Origin: Spongiactinospora sp. TRM90649
GTDB lineage: Bacteria; Actinomycetota; Actinomycetes; Streptosporangiales; Streptosporangiaceae
NCBI RefSeq assembly: GCF_029382225.1
Contig: NZ_JARLTC010000044.1
Location: 1-64,000 of the forward strand
Reading direction: 5' to 3'
DNA: 64,000 bases
The notes below the pieces were generated by a model. The model worked only from the letters and a program-made list of their open reading frames with translations. It had not been told where the DNA came from and ran no database searches. Below, piece by piece: positions 1 through 8,422 of the stretch (position 1 is its first letter; every line of letters starts with the position of its first letter). The position numbers and the translations under genes are program-made.

Positions 1-250
1 AGGTCAGCTTCGCCGCAAGCTCCCCGATTCGATCATGGACCAGTTACCCCACCAAGGTTGCGTGATGCACCACTAGCCCGCGCTGCGGGGCGTGTGCGCA
101 CGATTCAGTGATATAGCAACAGCTCTCTGCGAAAGGTTCAATTTCTGACTTAAAGGCTGGCTGCCGTGATTCTAATGTTGCGCATTTACCATCGGCGGAG
201 AAGCGAAGAACGGCCGGGCGATGGCGCCATTGGAAGGGCGGTGTCATGAC
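1..250. other. Intergenic sequence at left window edge
   Basis: No convincing gene is seen here. A 67-codon minus-strand frame (44-247) has no recognisable domain and its residues look like the shadow of non-coding GC-rich DNA. The last bases before 251 carry a GGAAGGG element that may be the ribosome binding site of the next gene. Confidence 0.4.
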
Positions 251-811
251 ATGAATGCACTAAGTCGGAAGAATCCTTCTCGTCGGAAATCTCGCTGGAG
301 CCGGGGCGACAAGATCGCCGTCTGCGCGATGGTGATCACCGCCGTCGTCACGGTCGGGCTGTGGCTCGCCGACCGCACGGCCAAGAGCGTCCCGCCGAGC
401 GGCACGATCACCAGCGTCCAGGACAACCTGGTCCTGACCCGTGACGCCCTGTACGTGGCGGGCGAGGCCAGTGACATCCCGGCGGGATCCGAGGTGTGGA
501 TCGTGGTACGGGCGGGCGTGGAAAGGCTGTGGTATCCGGTCAAGGCGGTGAATGTCGCCTCCGACGGCACATGGCGTTCCGATGAGGACCCGAACAATCC
601 CCAGGAGGTCCTGGTGACCACGCCAGGTGCCTACTATATCCAGATTTATTGCGCCGATATGGGGGCCATCGCCGCGCTCCAGAAAGAGAAGGCCGACAGC
701 CTCGCCAGCGGAATATATGACGGCATGCAACGCCTCCCGCGCGGCGCCCGCTTCCTCGACGAGAAACCGATCCGAAGAACCGCCCCGGAGGCCCCTGCCG
801 GAGACTCCTAG
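251..811 (+). CDS. Small membrane-anchored hypothetical protein
   Basis: About 186 residues. A basic N-terminus (R/K-rich, residues 5-17) precedes one hydrophobic segment (about residues 20-38, ending VGLWLAD), which suggests a type II or signal-anchored protein whose remainder lies outside the membrane. The C-terminal part is soluble and beta-rich (VWIVVRAG, YYIQIYCAD) with no motif I can name. I chose the ATG at 251 because GGAAGGG lies about 13 bases upstream; an in-frame ATG at 221 would add ten residues before it. The gene is monocistronic and converges on the minus-strand gene ending at 808, overlapping it by four bases. Function unknown. Confidence 0.6.
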   Translation: MNALSRKNPSRRKSRWSRGDKIAVCAMVITAVVTVGLWLADRTAKSVPPSGTITSVQDNLVLTRDALYVAGEASDIPAGSEVWIVVRAGVERLWYPVKAVNVASDGTWRSDEDPNNPQEVLVTTPGAYYIQIYCADMGAIAALQKEKADSLASGIYDGMQRLPRGARFLDEKPIRRTAPEAPAGDS

Positions 812-1395
812 ATCGGGCTCCACTTCAGCGGCGCGTCCGGCGTCAGCAGCTCGCGCCAGAGGTCGATGGCCGCGATGTCGCCGCCCAGCAGAACGGCCCA
901 GCCCTCCAGCGGGTCCTCCAGAGCCTGGTCCACGACCCGGTCCTGCATGGAGAACTCGGGCGCGCCCGAGGCCGCGCTGCCCTCGGCCAACTCGATCTTC
1001 TGGGTCAGCGCGGGGGGATCCACCAACCCGTACAGGCGGGTCGGGCCGTTGGCGTCGAAGACCTCCAGCCAGCCGTCCACGATGGTGCTTCCCCCGGTGC
1101 CCCCGGCCTTGATCCCGAACCGGATGAAGAAGTCGCCCTGCGGCCCGCCGTCCAGGGTCTCGGGGCAACCGGCGGGCGGCAGCGTGATCGGCGACTTCGA
1201 CTTGACCTTGCACACCTGCGGCGCCACCGACGACAGCGGCCCCACCCACGAGTAGAGGTGAATCCCGGATAGATCCAGCTCATCCGCACCGGCGGGTCCC
1301 TTGTCGAAGGGATCCCACGCGATCAGCAGCCCGAGCCGTCCCACGGTGACGACGCTCGCCCCCGCCATATAGAAACCGAACTGTGGCATCTCCAT
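808..1395 (-). CDS. Hypothetical protein, 195 aa
   Basis: The start ATG at 1395 has GGGGAAGAGGGG directly upstream, a good ribosome binding site, and a second ATG two codons later. The product is soluble, has no signal peptide or membrane segment, and contains two Cys residues (in the QVCKV and GCPE contexts). No catalytic motif is recognised. The reading frame stays open far upstream, but that extension is Arg/Pro-rich and overlaps the AraC gene antisense, so it is not coding. It lies 23 bases downstream of the AraC gene on the same strand, so the two may be co-transcribed; that link is inference. Confidence 0.6.
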   Translation of the reverse strand: MEMPQFGFYMAGASVVTVGRLGLLIAWDPFDKGPAGADELDLSGIHLYSWVGPLSSVAPQVCKVKSKSPITLPPAGCPETLDGGPQGDFFIRFGIKAGGTGGSTIVDGWLEVFDANGPTRLYGLVDPPALTQKIELAEGSAASGAPEFSMQDRVVDQALEDPLEGWAVLLGGDIAAIDLWRELLTPDAPLKWSPI

Positions 1396-1418
1396 CCCCT
1401 CTTCCCCGAGGTGCCCAT

Positions 1419-2285
1419 CTACGGTGTAACCCCCCGCACCCCATGCGAACGGAGCGAATCCGAAAAGACTCCGCCCGTGCTCGCGACGGATCGGCGGCGG
1501 CCTGGGGTGCAGCCGTACTGGCGGGTGAAGGCGGTGATGAAGGCGGACGGCGTGGCGTACCCGACGCGGTGGGCGACCTCGGCCACGGAGTGGGTCTCCA
1601 GCAGCAGGTGGGAGGCGCGCAGGCGGAGCAGTGAGCGCCAGCGGGAGTACGGCATGCCGAACTCGCGGACGAAGTCGCGTTGCAGGGTCTTGACGCTGAT
1701 GTGCAGGCGTTCGGCCCATTCCGTGAGGCCGTCCGGGGAGGAGAGGTCGCCGGACAGGGCCCTGGCGACGTGCATGGCGTAGCCGGTGCCGGTGCCGGCG
1801 CCGCGTGATCCGGAGGCGGGCTCGGTGTCGGCCGGAGGGCCGAGGCCGCTCATGACGCGGGCGCGTGCGGCCAGCGCCCGCCGTACGGTGGTCCCGGGGA
1901 CGGTGAGTTCGCGCACGAGCCCGGCCGCCTCCGGGTTGATCGGCACGGCTCCCGCCCGCAGCCCCGCCAGCGACGGCGGGACCTCCCGGAGGAAGACGCG
2001 GTACACCGACTGGCTGTCGCCCGCCCGCACCTCGTGGGTCACCGCCTGGTGCGCCCAGTACACCTCGCGCGGCCCGACGAAACGGGCGTCGCCGCCGTGC
2101 CAGGCGGCCAGCACGCCGTCGGGCGACCAGTAGAACTGGTGCAGGAAGTCCTGCCGGGTCTTCCCGAACTCCAGATGGGCGGCCGAGGTGTACCTGAGCA
2201 CCAGGATCCCGTTGCGATCGCCCAGGCCGTAGCCGTACTCCTCGCACCGGATCGGGTCTGCCCCGTAGTGACCCGCCACCGACAT
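1419..2285 (-). CDS. AraC-family transcriptional regulator
   Basis: A 288-residue protein with a C-terminal AraC/XylS double helix-turn-helix (about residues 185-280). Recognisable elements are the HISVKTLQRDFVREFG helix, the VAEVAHRVGYATPSAFITAF second helix-turn-helix, and the following YGCTPGRRR tail. The N-terminal half is a cupin-like sensor (HQFYWSPDG, then a Val-rich stretch). The start ATG at 2285 has GAGAGG eight bases upstream. It is divergent from the siderophore-uptake operon and shares a 120-bp control region containing an iron box. By analogy with AraC regulators of siderophore systems it probably controls uptake genes in response to iron or siderophore; this is inferred from position. 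An in-frame extension to 2594 would run into the opposite gene and is rejected. Confidence 0.85.
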   Translation of the reverse strand: MSVAGHYGADPIRCEEYGYGLGDRNGILVLRYTSAAHLEFGKTRQDFLHQFYWSPDGVLAAWHGGDARFVGPREVYWAHQAVTHEVRAGDSQSVYRVFLREVPPSLAGLRAGAVPINPEAAGLVRELTVPGTTVRRALAARARVMSGLGPPADTEPASGSRGAGTGTGYAMHVARALSGDLSSPDGLTEWAERLHISVKTLQRDFVREFGMPYSRWRSLLRLRASHLLLETHSVAEVAHRVGYATPSAFITAFTRQYGCTPGRRRSVASTGGVFSDSLRSHGVRGVTP

Positions 2286-2316
2286 CGGATGTCCTCTCAG
2301 CGATATTCCGTGAAGA

Positions 2317-2335
2317 TAAGGTAAGGCTAGCCTAA
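2317..2335. promoter_or_regulatory. Iron box (DmdR/IdeR/DtxR-type operator)
   Basis: TAAGGTAAGGCTAGCCTAA differs at only three positions from the actinobacterial iron box TTAGGTTAGGCTAACCTAA, as I recall that consensus. It is a near-palindrome centred on GGCTAGCC and lies in the divergent region between the AraC regulator and the siderophore-binding lipoprotein. Fe(II)-bound DmdR/IdeR would repress both directions. The match is read directly; regulation is inferred. Confidence 0.85.
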
Positions 2336-2406
2336 ATATCTGTGCGGCTGTCCTGAGGGGCAGGTGACACGTGCTCTTGCTCGCGTTCGTTAAGGAAACT
2401 CCGCTG

Positions 2407-3429
2407 ATGTTCCCTCGATTGCCCCGCCGCCTCGGCGGTGTGCTGGTTCTCACCCTCGCCTTGGTGGCGGGCTGCGGCTCCGCCGGTTCGTCCGGTTCCA
2501 CCGGTTCCTCGGAGTCCGCCGCGACCGACGCCAAACCGGCCACCAGGATCTTCAAGGCCGACAACGGTGAGATCACCATCCCCGCCGACCCCAAGCGCGT
2601 CGTCGCGACCGGCTACGCGGTGCCGGTGCTCATCGAGGCCGGGGCCGCCCTGGCCGGGATCTCCTCCTGGGAGCGCGGCCTGCCGATGATGAGCGAGGAG
2701 GACCGCACCACCTACGACAAGCTGGCCAAGGTGGCGGGCGAGACCGCGGCCGAGACCAACTACGAGGCCGTCGCCGCCGCCAAGCCGGACCTGATCGTGA
2801 TCGGCGTGCCCGCGCCGGTGCTCGCCCAGATCGACATGAAGCGGCTCACCTCCATCGCGCCGACCGTCGCCATCGGACCGACCACGCCGGACGCCTGGCG
2901 CGAGCTGTCCCGCCGCCAAGCCGACGCCGCCGGTCGCAGCGACTACCACCAGAGCGCCAAGGCCGCCTACGAGAAGAAGGCGGCTGAACTGTCCGCCAAG
3001 TACCGTGACGTGCTCGGCGGCATGAAGTTCGGCCACGTCGGCTCCTACGGCGAAGCCGCGAGCGGCACCTTCCAGCGCGAGTTCTCCCGCTCCTGGGGCA
3101 CCAACATCGCCGAGGACATCGGCGTGACCTACTACGGCAAGGTGAAGAAGCCGGGGCCCGGCAGCCAGGCCGTGTCGGAGTACCCCTCGACGGAGGAACT
3201 TCCGCAGAGCCTCGGCGAGGCCGACGCGATCACCTACTCGGTGCGGCCGGACGGCTCGCCCGCCAAGTCCGTGCAGCACGTGCTGGACTCCAAGCTGTGG
3301 CAGGCGCTGCCCGCCGTCAAGGCCGGGAAGGCCATCCCGTTGCGCCTTACCGAGGCGGCGACGTACGAGTCGGCGCTGGCGGCCCTCGGCTCCATCGACC
3401 AGGCGCTCGCGCCGCTGCTGACCCGATGA
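2407..3429 (+). CDS. Siderophore ABC transporter substrate-binding lipoprotein
   Basis: About 340 residues. Two Arg pairs are followed by a hydrophobic stretch and the lipobox LVAGC with Cys at residue 23, so the mature protein should be a lipoprotein on the outer face of the membrane. The body fits the FepB/FecB/TroA family: an early KRVVATGYAVPVLIEAG segment, an AAAKPDLIVIG segment, and a C-terminal half ending in LGSIDQALAPLL. Its role is to capture a ferric-siderophore and deliver it to the FecCD permeases encoded downstream. I chose ATG 2407 because AAGGAAA precedes it; the frame opens at 2371, but that start would place a non-signal sequence before the Arg pairs. It is the first gene of the operon and lies 70 bases after the iron box. 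Confidence 0.9.
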   Translation: MFPRLPRRLGGVLVLTLALVAGCGSAGSSGSTGSSESAATDAKPATRIFKADNGEITIPADPKRVVATGYAVPVLIEAGAALAGISSWERGLPMMSEEDRTTYDKLAKVAGETAAETNYEAVAAAKPDLIVIGVPAPVLAQIDMKRLTSIAPTVAIGPTTPDAWRELSRRQADAAGRSDYHQSAKAAYEKKAAELSAKYRDVLGGMKFGHVGSYGEAASGTFQREFSRSWGTNIAEDIGVTYYGKVKKPGPGSQAVSEYPSTEELPQSLGEADAITYSVRPDGSPAKSVQHVLDSKLWQALPAVKAGKAIPLRLTEAATYESALAALGSIDQALAPLLTR

Positions 3430-4298
3430 GCGGCCACGCGGACCACGCCGATCACGCCGGCCACTCCCACGGACCCGGCCCCGACCGGTCGGATCCCGGG
3501 CCGAAGGTCGCGGCGCATCACCGGGCGGGGGAGGGGAACGTGCGCGTGCCGTACCCGATCGGCGCCCGCACGGTCTCCGTCGTGGCCCGGCACGAGCTGA
3601 CCCCGCGCATGCTGCGCCTGACGCTCGGCGGCCCGGCCCTGGACGGCCTGCACACCTACCAGGCCGACGACCACGTCAAGATCGTGTTCCCCGACCCGGA
3701 CGGCACGCTCCGCGCCCCCGTCCCCAACGACCACCAGATGCTCGACTGGCCCCGGCCGATGCCGACCACGCGCAAGTACACCATCCGCCGCTACGACGCC
3801 GCCGCCCGCGAGCTGGACCTCGACTTCGTGCTGCACGACGGCGGCGTCGCCTCCTCCTGGGCCGCCGCCGCGACGGTGGGCGAGGAGGTCACCATCGCCG
3901 GGCCGCCCGGCGCGCTGGCCTTCCCGCACACCTACGATTCCTACGTCTTCGCGGTGGACGCGACCGGCCTGCCCGCCGTGGCGCGCTGGCTCGCCGAAGC
4001 CCCGCCCGCGGTGTCCGCTCAGGTAGTGGTCGAGTGCGACGATCCGGTCGAGCACGACTACCCGCTGCCCGACCTCCCGGACGGCGTGTGCATCGTCCGG
4101 CTGGTACGTGTCGGCGACCGCTCCGCCCTCGCCGATACCGTCGCCGAGGTTGTCGCCGAGTTGGACCCCCTCCCCGGGCGCTCCTTCCTCTTCGCCGCCG
4201 GTGAGGCCACCGACATCAAACCGTTGCGCGCCCTCCGCCGGACGGACGCGCTGATCACCGGCTACTGGAAGCGGGGAGTCGCCGGGCTTGTCGACTGA
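3426..4298 (+). CDS. Siderophore-interacting protein (FAD-dependent ferric-siderophore reductase)
   Basis: 290 residues of the ViuB/SIP family. The N-terminus is unusually His/Asp-rich (HADHADHAGHSHG), a possible metal-binding tail. The FAD-binding barrel contains RKYTIRRY, the usual RxYT-type flavin motif, and GEEVTIAGPPG. The C-terminal NAD(P)H-binding half ends with LFAAGEATDIKPLR and YWKRG, typical of the family. It should release iron from the imported siderophore in the cytosol. The ATG overlaps the stop of the upstream lipoprotein gene (ATGA), indicating translational coupling. Confidence 0.9.
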   Translation: MSGHADHADHAGHSHGPGPDRSDPGPKVAAHHRAGEGNVRVPYPIGARTVSVVARHELTPRMLRLTLGGPALDGLHTYQADDHVKIVFPDPDGTLRAPVPNDHQMLDWPRPMPTTRKYTIRRYDAAARELDLDFVLHDGGVASSWAAAATVGEEVTIAGPPGALAFPHTYDSYVFAVDATGLPAVARWLAEAPPAVSAQVVVECDDPVEHDYPLPDLPDGVCIVRLVRVGDRSALADTVAEVVAELDPLPGRSFLFAAGEATDIKPLRALRRTDALITGYWKRGVAGLVD

Positions 4299-5283
4299 AC
4301 CCAGTGCGGTTCCACGCCGGGTCGCGTTCCTGGTGGGATCCGTCGTACTACTGGTCGTCGCGGCCCTGACAGGGATCGCCGTAGGGGCCCGTCACATCCC
4401 ACTCGATGAGGTGTGGCGGGCGCTGACGGCATACGCGGGCACCGGCGATCACCTGATCGTCCGCGACGTGCGGATCCCGCGCACCGTCATGGGAATCGCC
4501 GTCGGCGCCGCGCTCGGCGTCTCCGGCGCGCTGATCCAGGTGATGACCCGCAACCCGCTGGCCGAGCCGGGCATCCTCGGCGTGACCTCAGGGGCCGGGT
4601 TCGCGATCACCGTGGGCGGGGCCCTGGGCATGGGCGGGTCGCAGCCCGCGCAGCTCGTGCTCGCCGCGGTGGGGGCGCTGCTGGTCGCGGCGCTGGTCTA
4701 CGGCGTCGGCCGCAGCTCGCCACTGCGCCTGGTGCTGACCGGCGTCGCGCTCAGCTCGGTGCTGTCCGGCGCGGCGCTCGGGCTGCGGCTGCTGATGCCG
4801 GACGTCTTCGACGAGTACCGCTTCTGGGCCGTGGGCTCGCTGGCCGGGCGCGAGCAGGCGCCGGTGTTCCTGCCGCTGCTGGTGATCGCGATCGCGCTGC
4901 TGGGCGCGCTGGCGGTGAGCCGTCCGCTGGGCGCGCTCGCGCTGGGCGAGCAGGTGGCGCAGACCCTGGGCGGGCACGTCGTGCGCACGCGTGTGGTCGT
5001 CCTGCTGCTGGTGACCGCGCTGGCCGGGGCCGCGACGGCGGTGGCCGGGCCGATCGCGTTCGCCGGGCTGATCGTGCCGCACCTGGCCCGCCGGGCCGCG
5101 CGCGGGTCGGTGGCCTGGCTGGTCGTGCTCACCATGCTGCTCGGGGCGGTGCTGCTGGTGGCGGCCGACGTCGCGGCGCGGGTGCTGCTCCCCACCGGCG
5201 AGGTGCCGGTGGCGGTGGTGACCGCGTTCCTCGGCGGCCCGGCGCTGATCTGGGCGGTCCGCCGTCAGGACCTGGTGACGTGA
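4288..5283 (+). CDS. FecCD-family iron-siderophore permease, first subunit
   Basis: 331 residues with about nine or ten hydrophobic segments. Family hallmarks are the RIPRTVMGIAVGAALGVSG segment near residue 60, NPLAEPGILGV, and the cytoplasmic coupling region GPIAFAGLIVPHLAR near residue 255 that contacts the ATPase. The likely start is TTG at 4288, overlapping the end of the reductase gene, with GGGGAG upstream. It should form the membrane channel as a heterodimer with the next gene product. All five operon genes overlap or abut, which favours one transcript under the iron box. Confidence 0.9.
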   Translation: MSTEPSAVPRRVAFLVGSVVLLVVAALTGIAVGARHIPLDEVWRALTAYAGTGDHLIVRDVRIPRTVMGIAVGAALGVSGALIQVMTRNPLAEPGILGVTSGAGFAITVGGALGMGGSQPAQLVLAAVGALLVAALVYGVGRSSPLRLVLTGVALSSVLSGAALGLRLLMPDVFDEYRFWAVGSLAGREQAPVFLPLLVIAIALLGALAVSRPLGALALGEQVAQTLGGHVVRTRVVVLLLVTALAGAATAVAGPIAFAGLIVPHLARRAARGSVAWLVVLTMLLGAVLLVAADVAARVLLPTGEVPVAVVTAFLGGPALIWAVRRQDLVT

Positions 5284-6320
5284 TGAGGGACACCAAGGGC
5301 ATGAGGGCCCTAGTGCTGCGTGCCGGGCCGTTCTCGGCCGCCGTCGAGGTGCGCACGGCCGTCACCTCGGCGGCGCTCCTGGCGGCGGCGCTCGCGCTCG
5401 GACTGGCCGGACTCAGCCACGGCCCCACGTGGGCCACTCCCGGAGAGATCGCCGAGGCGATGGCCGGGCGCGGGGACGCCGTCGTGGTGATCACCCAGTG
5501 GCGGCTGCCGAGGGTGGCCGCGGCGCTGGTGTTCGGCGCGGCGCTGGGTCTGGCCGGGGCGTTCTTCCAGAATCTCACCCGCAATCCGCTCGGCAGCCCC
5601 GACGTGATCGGCCTGGACGCGGGCGCGTACACCGGCGCGCTGATCGTGATCACCGTGCTCGGCGGCACCGCCGCCCAGCTCGCCGCCGGGTCGGTGCTGG
5701 GCGGGCTGCTGGCCGCCGCCGTGGTCTACGCGCTGTCGCTGCACCGGCGTTCCGGCGGGCTGCGACTGATCGTGATCGGGATCGCCGTCAACGCCATCCT
5801 GACCGCGCTGAACTCCTGGATCGTGCTGCGCTCCGAGCTGGAGGTGGCCATCGCGGCGACCGGGTGGAGCGCGGGGTCGCTGAACGGCGTGGACTGGGAG
5901 GACCTGCTGCCGGCCTTCGCCGTCATCGGCGTGCTGATGGCGGCCACGCCGGCGCTGGCGCACACCGTACGGCAGGCCGCGCTCGGCGACGAACCGGCGA
6001 TCACGTCCGGGGTGGCCCTGGGACGGCTGCGGTTGCTGCTCGTGCTCGCCGGGGTCGGGTGCACCGCCACGGTCACCGCCGTGGCGGGCCCGATCGTGTT
6101 CATCGCGCTCGCCGCGCCGCAGATCGGGCGCAGGCTCGTGGCGGCCCCCGGCATCCCCCTGCTGCCCGCCGCGCTGACCGGGGCGGTGCTCCTGCAGTCC
6201 GCCGACCTGGGCGCGCAGCTCCTGTTCGCGCCGATCGCGCTGCCGGTGGGCGTGGTCACCACGGTCATCGGCGGCTGCTACCTGATCTGGCTGCTCTACC
6301 GCGAAGTGAGGTACAAGTGA
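5283..6320 (+). CDS. FecCD-family iron-siderophore permease, second subunit
   Basis: 345 residues and a multi-pass membrane protein. It keeps the family landmarks WRLPRVAAALVFGAALGLAG, NPLGSPDVIGLDAG and the coupling motif GPIVFIALAAPQIGRR. The start ATG 5283 overlaps the upstream stop (TGATG). It pairs with the preceding permease to form the transmembrane channel of the siderophore importer. Two distinct FecCD genes in tandem are the usual arrangement for actinobacterial catecholate or hydroxamate uptake systems; the substrate cannot be told from sequence. Confidence 0.9.
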   Translation: MRDTKGMRALVLRAGPFSAAVEVRTAVTSAALLAAALALGLAGLSHGPTWATPGEIAEAMAGRGDAVVVITQWRLPRVAAALVFGAALGLAGAFFQNLTRNPLGSPDVIGLDAGAYTGALIVITVLGGTAAQLAAGSVLGGLLAAAVVYALSLHRRSGGLRLIVIGIAVNAILTALNSWIVLRSELEVAIAATGWSAGSLNGVDWEDLLPAFAVIGVLMAATPALAHTVRQAALGDEPAITSGVALGRLRLLLVLAGVGCTATVTAVAGPIVFIALAAPQIGRRLVAAPGIPLLPAALTGAVLLQSADLGAQLLFAPIALPVGVVTTVIGGCYLIWLLYREVRYK

Positions 6321-7105
6321 CGGCTGCGCGGACGCGGCTTTCCGCCCGGGACATCACCCTCGCGTACGACGAGCGCGTGGTGTCGGCGGGGCTGAGCCTG
6401 GGCGTACCGGACGGCGCGTTCACCGCCGTGGTGGGCGCGAACGCCTCCGGCAAGTCGACACTGCTGCGCGCCCTGGTCCGGCTGGTGCGGCCGTCGGGCG
6501 GGGCCGTCCTGCTGGACGGCCGGGACGTGCGCGAACTCCGCTCCAAGAAGATCGCCAAGGAGGTCGGGTTCCTGCCGCAGAACCTGGTCGCGCCGGAGGA
6601 GATGGTGACCAGGCGCCTGGTGGCGCGCGGGCGCTACCCGCACCAGTCGCCACTGTCCACCTGGTCGGCCGGCGACGAGCGGGCGGTGGCGGAGGCGATG
6701 GACGCGGCCGGGGTCGCGGACCTGGCCGACCGCCCGGTGGCGGAGCTGTCCGGCGGTCAGCGGCAGCGGGTCTGGATGGCGATGGTGCTGGCCCAGGAGA
6801 CGGGGCACCTGCTGCTGGACGAGCCGACGACGTTCCTCGACATCGCCCACCAGTACCAGTTGCTGGCCCTGCTCGCTCGGCTGCGCGACCGGGGCCGCAC
6901 GATCGTGGCCGTGCTGCACGACATCAACCAGGCGTGCCGCTACGCCGACCATCTCGTGGCGATGAAGGACGGCCGGATCGTGGCCGAGGGCCCGCCCGAG
7001 CGGATCGTGGACGCGGCGCTGGTCGAGGACGTCTTCGGCCTGCCCTGCGTGGTCGTCCCCGACCCGGTCACCGGCACGCCGATGGTGGTGCCCACGGTCG
7101 AGTGA
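6317..7105 (+). CDS. Iron-siderophore ABC transporter ATPase
   Basis: 262 residues. Walker A is GANASGKST (about residues 40-48), the signature is LSGGQRQRVWMAM, Walker B is HLLLDEPTTFLDI, and the H-loop is VLHDINQACRYADH. This is the FepC/FecE type. The GTG start at 6317 overlaps the permease stop. It energises ferric-siderophore import through the two FecCD subunits and is the last gene of the uptake operon, followed closely by a hairpin terminator. Confidence 0.93.
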   Translation: MTAARTRLSARDITLAYDERVVSAGLSLGVPDGAFTAVVGANASGKSTLLRALVRLVRPSGGAVLLDGRDVRELRSKKIAKEVGFLPQNLVAPEEMVTRRLVARGRYPHQSPLSTWSAGDERAVAEAMDAAGVADLADRPVAELSGGQRQRVWMAMVLAQETGHLLLDEPTTFLDIAHQYQLLALLARLRDRGRTIVAVLHDINQACRYADHLVAMKDGRIVAEGPPERIVDAALVEDVFGLPCVVVPDPVTGTPMVVPTVE

Positions 7106-7120
7106 TCTTGTGGGGCGGGG

Positions 7121-7142
7121 GGTGTGGTTTTCCACACCTTAT
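7121..7142 (+). terminator. Hairpin terminator after siderophore operon
   Basis: GGTGTGG (7121-7127) pairs perfectly with CCACACC (7132-7138) across a four-base T loop and is followed by TTATT. It lies 15 bases after the ATPase stop, a suitable place for Rho-independent termination. Confidence 0.7.
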
Positions 7143-7195
7143 TGTCGGAGGCCCGGCTCATGTCGGCCGGGCGGCGCCGATTCTAGGGTTGACCC

Positions 7196-8422
7196 ATGAC
7201 CACCCCCTGGGACCGGATCCGCGCTCACTGGTCGGCGCGCACCTGGCTCCGCACCCTCCACGTGATGACGGGCGTCCCGATCGCGCTCGTCTCGCTGGGA
7301 GTGTTCGCCGGCCTGGTCGCGCTGTCCATCGTGCTGTGGTGGACCATCGTGGGGCCGGTCGTCGCGCTGCTGATCCTCACCCGGGTGGCGCCGCCGCTCA
7401 CCTGGCTGCAGCGAGCCCGGTTCGCCGCCTTCCTCGACCGTGAGATCCCCCCGCTGCCGCGCCCGTCCCGAGACCGGGGCAGGCTGCGGCGGCTGCTGTC
7501 CGACCTGCGGTCGGCCACGCTGTGGAAGCAGCTCCTCTACCACCTGCTGGCCGGGCCGCTGCTCGGCGTGGCCGGGTTCATAGCCGGGGTCGCCACCTGG
7601 TCGGCCTGCCTGGTCGCGGCCGTCGTCGCGGTGCAGCTCCGGCTGGCCGGCGCCGGGTGGGTCGCCCTGGCCCCCGCGGCGGGCGCGCTCGCGCTGTTCG
7701 TGGTGGTGCCGTGGCTGCTCGCCGGGATCACCGCGCTCGACACCGCCACCGCCCGCGCGCTGCTCGGCCCCAGCGTGAAGGACGAACTGGCCCGCCGGGT
7801 CGAGACCCTCCGGGTGAGCCGCACGGAGGTGGTCGAGGCCGCCGACGCCGAACGCCGCCGGATCGAACGCGACCTGCACGACGGCACCCAGCAGCGGCTC
7901 GTGTCGCTCGCGCTGAACCTCGGCATGGCCCGCGCCACCTTCACCGAACTGCCCGAGCCCGCGCGCGAGCTGATCGTGCGCTCCCACGAGGAGGCCAAGC
8001 AGGCCTTGAAGGAACTGCGCGACGTCGTACAGGGGCTGCACCCCGCCGTGCTCAACGACCAGGGCCTCGACGCGGCGCTGTCCGGCCTCGCGGCCCGCGC
8101 CCCCTTCCCGGTGCGGCTCAGCGTCGAGACGCCGGAGCGCGTCCCACCCGTGGTCGAGGCGGTGGCGTTCTTCGTCGTCTCCGAGGCGCTGACAAACGTG
8201 GCCAAGCACGCGGGGGCCTCCGGGGCCGAGGTCACCGTGCGGCGGGAGGACGGCGTGCTGCGCCTCGCCGTACGCGACGACGGCCGGGGCGGCGCCGACG
8301 CCGCCAAGGGGTCGGGCCTGCGCGGCCTCGCGCAGCGCGCGGGCTCGGTGGACGGCACGCTGCGCGTCGAAAGCCCCCACGGCGGCCCGACGACGATCGA
8401 GGCGGTCCTGCCGTGCGCGTAG
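7196..8422 (+). CDS. NarL-family sensor histidine kinase
   Basis: 408 residues. The N-terminal 190 residues hold four or so hydrophobic segments in two groups (about residues 25-62 and 105-180), so sensing is probably within the membrane. The HisKA_3 dimerisation box is ERRRIERDLHDGTQQR with the phospho-accepting His near residue 228. A HATPase_c domain follows, with N-box SEALTNVAKHA and G-box DDGRGGADAAKGSGLRGL. The start ATG 7196 has no clear Shine-Dalgarno sequence and may be read from a leaderless or very short-leader mRNA. The stop overlaps the GTG of the response regulator, so the two form a coupled two-component system. Stimulus unknown. Confidence 0.9.
   Translation: MTTPWDRIRAHWSARTWLRTLHVMTGVPIALVSLGVFAGLVALSIVLWWTIVGPVVALLILTRVAPPLTWLQRARFAAFLDREIPPLPRPSRDRGRLRRLLSDLRSATLWKQLLYHLLAGPLLGVAGFIAGVATWSACLVAAVVAVQLRLAGAGWVALAPAAGALALFVVVPWLLAGITALDTATARALLGPSVKDELARRVETLRVSRTEVVEAADAERRRIERDLHDGTQQRLVSLALNLGMARATFTELPEPARELIVRSHEEAKQALKELRDVVQGLHPAVLNDQGLDAALSGLAARAPFPVRLSVETPERVPPVVEAVAFFVVSEALTNVAKHAGASGAEVTVRREDGVLRLAVRDDGRGGADAAKGSGLRGLAQRAGSVDGTLRVESPHGGPTTIEAVLPCA

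Noticed and set aside
260..1249. Long minus-strand frame of 329 codons
   Set aside because: Gly/Arg-rich shadow antisense to the gene at 251-811 and out of frame with 808-1395; no start signal or domain.
4413..5282. 290-codon N-terminal extension of the second permease frame
   Set aside because: Ala/Arg/Gly-rich translation of the first permease in another frame; the real start is ATG 5283, overlapping the previous stop.
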